A stretch of DNA of 64,000 nucleotides from contig NC_134031.1 in assembly GCF_964204645.1 (NCBI RefSeq), forward strand, positions 2,215,001 to 2,279,000, written 5' to 3'. The translations under genes and the position numbers were made by a program. Source of the DNA: Tubulanus polymorphus (taxonomy: Eukaryota > Nemertea > Palaeonemertea > Tubulaniformes > Tubulanidae). Below the pieces are notes generated by a model. That model was given only the letters and a program-made list of their open reading frames with translations, was not told the DNA's origin and ran no database searches. This document shows, one piece after another, positions 60,201-64,000 of the stretch. Every line of letters starts with the position of its first letter. Within the stretch, counting starts at the first letter, position 1.

Positions 60201-60475
60201 AATTTTGTTGTTTAAGCTGAAAAGATACAACACGTTTTGATTTTATTTTTATCCGCAGTTCGTTAGGTGAATTTTTAATGTTACGCGATTCGACGTTGAT
60301 CCCGAATGTGATGTGGTTCGAATACACGTGTTCACGCTCGGAATCCAGGTAAAATAATCACTACATGCAGTTTAAGATTACACCAACCGAAACTCGTAAA
60401 TTTATCATCTTTTTGAGTTTTCATATTATTTTCAGGAGTCGACAACGCAAGATAACGTCTCGCAAGTCGCAATGA
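57289..60475 (+). CDS. DOLPP1: Dolichyldiphosphatase 1 (ER membrane PAP2 enzyme)
   Basis: Eight exons join in frame (750 nt, 249 residues; human 238): 57289-57403, 57733-57833, 58191-58275, 59027-59123, 59429-59521, 59778-59906, 60259-60348, 60436-60475. It dephosphorylates dolichyl diphosphate on the luminal side of the ER, recycling the lipid carrier for N-glycosylation. The PAP2 phosphatase motifs are complete: K-x6-RP (KHLIQEYRP), PSSH (YGMPSSHAQFMWF) and SR-x5-H (SRIYLGYH). Several hydrophobic segments lie between them, and the end STLIPNVMWFEYTCSR is typical of the family. Start chosen at the first ATG; an in-frame ATG 42 bp later (MGAAEQ) is an alternative. Introns carry a LINE remnant (57554), an inverted-repeat element (57979) and a piggyBac-like MITE (58298). 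No clear poly(A) signal is visible. Confidence 0.96.
57554..57700 (+). pseudogene. LINE reverse-transcriptase C-terminal remnant
   Basis: In DOLPP1 intron 1 a 48-codon frame reads FGFRNSFLPRTVEDWNNSSQ..., matching the xSFFPRTVxDWN tail that ends many non-LTR reverse transcriptases, then stops at TGA. Nothing else of the element remains, so it is a dead 3' fragment. Confidence 0.65.
57979..58085. mobile_element. Decayed inverted-repeat element, GGGCCCAGTTTC family
   Basis: AGGCCCAGATTCACGGAAAA on the left and AACTTTTTCATGGA on the right of about 107 bp in DOLPP1 intron 2. Weakly conserved relative of 5967 and 51901. Confidence 0.4.
58298..58586. mobile_element. piggyBac-like MITE, copy 2 (DOLPP1 intron 3)
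   Basis: TTAACCCTTTCAGTGC at the left and GCACTGAAAGGGTTCA at the right (TTAA decayed to TTCA). Homologous to 40358-40652 but in the opposite orientation. Confidence 0.8.
58600..58690. repeat. Partial third copy of the dispersed intronic repeat
   Basis: CTACAGTAATTGGGTTATGA followed by AAGCGATGCAGGCGCTTCC matches the ends of the copies at 6609-6970 and 8812-9310. Confidence 0.5.
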
Positions 60476-61254
60476 CTATATATGTCGGCGGGGAAGAACC
60501 ATCGCCAACGAAATCATCGCGGCCAGTAACTGCCTCTCAACAGCTGCAGCTGCGTTACTCTTCTCCATAATCAAACTAATATTCAGCAGGGTAATTCATT
60601 ACGCGGACAAACTTCTTTCTTCGGTGGAGGCGCTGCTGGCAAAGACGCGGCGCTGTTAAGGATACTTTACGGAAGAACATTTCAGCAGATTTGTGCGCTG
60701 GAACTCACTAGTATTTATGTAAATTGTTAAAGGATTTTAATTTATATGCAAATGAAATGTCAAACACGGCGAATGAATGTCTCGTTGTGTTATTATGAAA
60801 TTAGCCAAAAAAAATGTTAATATGCAATGTTGAAATATTTGATATCGATAGCCTCGATTCGAAGAGGATTTGGGTTTGTCTGTGACTATGTACATTGTCT
60901 CCACGTTTGGACTTATTAGCTCTATGTATATCGGTTTTTAATTGGCTATCATAGGGAACCTCCAGCGCTACTGTGGCAATCTAGGATTCGCCAGGTGTCG
61001 CTAGTAGTTACTCGGTCTTCGGCTTTCGAATTCTTTTAAATTTCAGTTAAAATTGAATGAACTTTTTGCTTGAACAAACTAACTATTGATGAAAACTATA
61101 TCAATCATGAATTTGATGTATATTCCTGTGATTATATACGGATACGAGTGCATTACCAACTTCAAAATTGATCGATAACGAACGAATTTTGAAAACGTAA
61201 GACTGAGGCTCGTCGCGCCATCTGGTGTGGTGGTTCTCCATTGTTTAACCCTTT

Positions 61255-61525
61255 CAGTGCATCTACACCGCAGTGCGATGTATGAATCGGTGATGGATTT
61301 TGCAAGTACACTGGTGTGATTAGTTATTAGTATTTATCTATATTGAAAGATGGCAGCACCTGTCAGACATAGTGAAATATTAGTTACAAACGATACACCG
61401 CACCGCGGTGCAGATGCACTATAGTGGTATTCCCGTTATTCAACATACTAGGGCGGAATTTTTGAAAATTTTCAAATTATCTCCAGCACTATCGGGTATT
61501 GATTAGTCAGCACTGAAAGGGTTAA
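61255..61525. mobile_element. piggyBac-like MITE, copy 3
   Basis: Perfect TTAA at both ends (61255-61258, 61522-61525) with inverted ends CCCTTTCAGTGC / GCACTGAAAGGG. 271 bp, same orientation as copy 1. Confidence 0.85.
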
Positions 61526-62257
61526 AGCGATGCACTAGTGAAATGTAAAGAAATGCATGACAAACATTGTTTGATATATGATAACTAACCCATCTCTAGA
61601 AGTAGTGTAGTGTATCACGCGTTTTAAGAGTATTGTTTTAGTTTCTTGATCGTTTTTAGTTTCTTGAACTGTTTTCTAAACTATCGAAATGAGAGTGAAC
61701 GCAGAGCATTTTATCTGCCATTGCACAAATAATCAATTTTTTATATGAAGGTGAATGATTCTGTGGTAGAAGCAGTTGATCATGTGTTGATTTCGATGAT
61801 AGGTGTTTGATGTACCCTGTAGATGACCGATATATTTAACTGATATAAAAGCAGGTACCAATTTGTAGCCTATACCCTCCATGACCTCGGATGTTCAAGT
61901 CCTACACGTTTCTCCCAATTTTGGTCGCCCACACTAACTAACTTCACTTGTATTTAGAACTTCCAACTAAGTTATCTTTATTCGGTAATGAATGTACCAG
62001 ACATCAGACATTTTATCAACACTCTTTTAATACGTGATGATTGAAAGATTTTTGAGCAGCCATTGTTGAATATCTAAGTTGTCCCATACTTTCAAAGAGT
62101 GATCGTCCACACTTTACGTGTTCGGGAATTCCTCACAGAAATCTTTTATTCGGGAATGGACTAAACGCCGGGGGCCAGTAGTTCGAAAGCTGGTTAAAGA
62201 TAACAGGCGTATCAAGAGAAATCCCGCAATAAATTCAGCCAGATTGAGAAACTCGAA

Positions 62258-62340
62258 TAGAAGAGTAAATATATTTGCGCAACGTTTCGGCTAAAGACTA
62301 TAAGCCATCATCAGGCGTGAATTTATCAGGCTGAATTTAT
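62258..62340 (-). other. Hammerhead-ribozyme-like core flanked by a 12-bp inverted repeat
   Basis: On the minus strand: CTGATGA, then a stem-loop with GGCT...AGCC, then GAAACGTTG. This is the order of a hammerhead core. ATAAATTCAGCC and its complement GGCTGAATTTAT (62229-62240 and 62329-62340) enclose it. There is a bulged base after CTGATGA and no clear cleavage triplet, so activity is doubtful. Confidence 0.3.
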
Positions 62341-62827
62341 CGTCGGATTTCTCTCGTTATCATCATACACGGATATTGTGTATCGGTATCTTCTCGTCTC
62401 ATAACAGGCGATCCCAGACGCAGATTGATACCTGCATTTATGTACATACAATACGTGCAAGCACTGTGTTGCGAAATTCCAAATGCCCGTAGTTGTTTTG
62501 CCTGTACCCAGGGGTAGATCAATGGTACAAATAAATCATACTCTCAACCATGTCAAAGTAGGGTACTTCTGCGCTTTACTCAACCACGGAATAAAAGGCT
62601 AAAAAAAACGATTAGGCTGTATATATATGGGAATGGGGTTCTCGGGACATATAGTTTTTGCATCATGTCTAGATTCACCTTTGGTTTTGCGTTTACTGTA
62701 GTTGACTTATTTATGATTGTTTTTGACTGCGGTCTATTCTGGTCTCTTCTTGTCGTATTTGACACGAATATTTTACGATTTTATATCGAAAAAACGAAAC
62801 TTTTCTACTATTTTTATCTCATTGTCA

Positions 62828-62871
<44 letters not shown>

Positions 62872-62883
62872 ACTGATGATGAT
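62828..62883. repeat. (ATG)n trinucleotide microsatellite
   Basis: About 15 perfect ATG/GAT triplets followed by a short interrupted extension. The poly-Asp and poly-Met frames across it are artefacts. Confidence 0.93.
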
Positions 62884-63645
62884 TTGCCGTCCGTTTTTTA
62901 TCCTCTCCGCTTCACCTGTAATTATCGTTCATTTTACGAATAATCATACGCGTTCAATATTCAACCTGAGAACTGTTCTCAACTTTTAGTGTCTAGTTTT
63001 AACGAATGTTTACCCTTTATTCTTAGATAAAAGGTTGAACATCGTGGATACGTGTTCGATGATAAGGCTACAGTAGACATTGGATAATCACACGTCGCGT
63101 GGTCTGCGATGGCATGAGCTTTGTCACAAATGTTCATTGCCCATCAGAGTCCGATCTAAGGAATAAAAGCCACTTGCCCGGGGGCAAGTATATCTAAAAT
63201 TCTATTTGCCCCTTCAAATATCTGCTTGCCCTACCTACACAAGCAGTCCAACTGTTGTATCGATTGGGAAATGGCTTTGAGCTATAAAATTGCTCTAGCC
63301 CGGTGGACAAGTGATAATGATAACCTACTTGCACTTATGATAATATACTCGTCCCGGGAAATCGGACAAGTGCTTAGATCGGACCCTGCCCATGGTCGCC
63401 TCAACTGCCCTGTTATCGACTTTTGCCGCCTCCAATCATTGGTCGTATTGGTCGTGAGATCCGATGAGGCGAAGGCAGTCTGCTGAATCGTGTTTTGTAT
63501 CATACACGCTCCGCTCGAGTCCGATCTTTTTGAACCTTGAATAGATTTGTCGAATTTGAGAGCTATGTCCGTGATGCACGCTATATATTGAATTCATACG
63601 TAGAGGCAGAAAGCTATTTGAATATTTAAACGGCTTTCTGGGAGT

Positions 63646-63740
63646 TGATCGCATCAGGCTGGAGCATCCTCCCTAGGCAGGGATTCGAACCTGATGGCAT
63701 CGCTGCTCTCAGCCACAGCATAAACCGTGGCAATCGATGC
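63646..63740 (-). mobile_element. tRNA-derived SINE-like fragment
   Basis: On the minus strand the B box GGTTCGAATCC (63681-63691) is perfect. GATGCCATCA precedes it and CCTAGGGAGGATG follows, as in the element at 23345 and near 52104. The A box candidate is too close for a working tRNA, so this is not called a tRNA gene. Confidence 0.4.
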
Positions 63741-64000
63741 CATCAGGGATGATGGGCTGGCGCCGACTTGATTATGAAAGAAAATGTCAAAATTCGTTTC
63801 TCCATCTAAAATTTACGCAGTTAGTGTGCTGTCATTTTGTTCGAAAGATTAACAGAATTATACATGTAAGTTTTTTCCTCAATGTTATTCGCGAGAATTC
63901 TTTTTTCGTATCTTTAGATGTGTGTGGTTCAGCTGTGTTATGATTTTTTCGTTTAACACATTTTAATGTAAGAACAAAAAGCGGCACAATACGCACACAT

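Larger units (their letters stand above)
60476..64000. other. DOLPP1 3' flank; repeats only
   Basis: The DOLPP1 3' UTR should occupy the first several hundred bases. Beyond it I see a MITE (61255), a stem-loop motif (62260-62325), a GAT trinucleotide run (62828), and a SINE-like stretch (63646-63740). Open frames near 62665, 63226 and 63436 are driven by simple repeats or overlap on both strands, and I do not call them. Confidence 0.5.

Noticed and set aside
62665-62989. Poly-Asp and poly-Met frames
   Set aside because: They are generated by the ATG microsatellite.
63646-63740. Possible tRNA gene on the minus strand
   Set aside because: The B box is perfect but the A box is only 13 bases away and no cloverleaf closes. 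A SINE fragment fits better.

Overview
The window looks like nuclear DNA of an intron-rich marine invertebrate animal. A lophotrochozoan such as a mollusc is my guess; it rests on the gene set, the GT-AG introns, the many short inverted-repeat elements and the very frequent palindrome TAGGCCTA. The sequence itself does not name the organism. There are no bacterial operons and no rRNA genes, and I could not find an ordinary complete tRNA gene.

Layout. 1-3.1 kb: a five-exon calmodulin-like EF-hand gene (+). 3.9-23.7 kb: an NPDC1/CAB-1 type neuronal membrane protein gene (+). It has seven exons that join in frame, a 15 kb second intron full of repeats, and a possible second promoter plus signal-peptide exon at 8382. 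23.7-31.3 kb: gene-poor, starting with a 23-bp satellite array that shows higher-order structure. 31.3-43.0 kb: a complete 27-exon FKBP15 (WAFL) gene (-). 44.3-49.7 kb: two tandem paralogs (-) for small secreted cysteine-rich proteins, with a possible small one-exon gene (+) between them. 52.8-56.6 kb: an intronless 1279-codon gene (-). 57.3-60.5 kb: a complete eight-exon dolichyldiphosphatase gene, DOLPP1 (+), divergent from the previous gene. 60.5-64 kb: repeats only.

The most unusual locus is the 1279-residue protein. Its N-terminal half is a class V PLP enzyme of cysteine desulfurase type, with Lys276 in an SPHK motif and a Cys422/Cys424 loop. Its C-terminal quarter is a TtcA-type PP-loop ATPase, with SGGKDS, CxxC and a late Cys pair. 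A roughly 390-residue repetitive linker joins them. The architecture suggests an enzyme that takes sulfur from cysteine and thiolates an RNA or similar substrate within one chain. I do not know of a described animal protein like this. It has no introns while its neighbours have many, which raises the question of horizontal transfer.

The genes are not a pathway. Each looks like an independent animal gene with its own promoter. The only suggestive pairings are the head-to-head fusion gene/DOLPP1 arrangement (about 650 bp apart) and the two secreted-protein paralogs, which share promoter, 5' UTR and signal-peptide exon while their mature proteins have diverged strongly.
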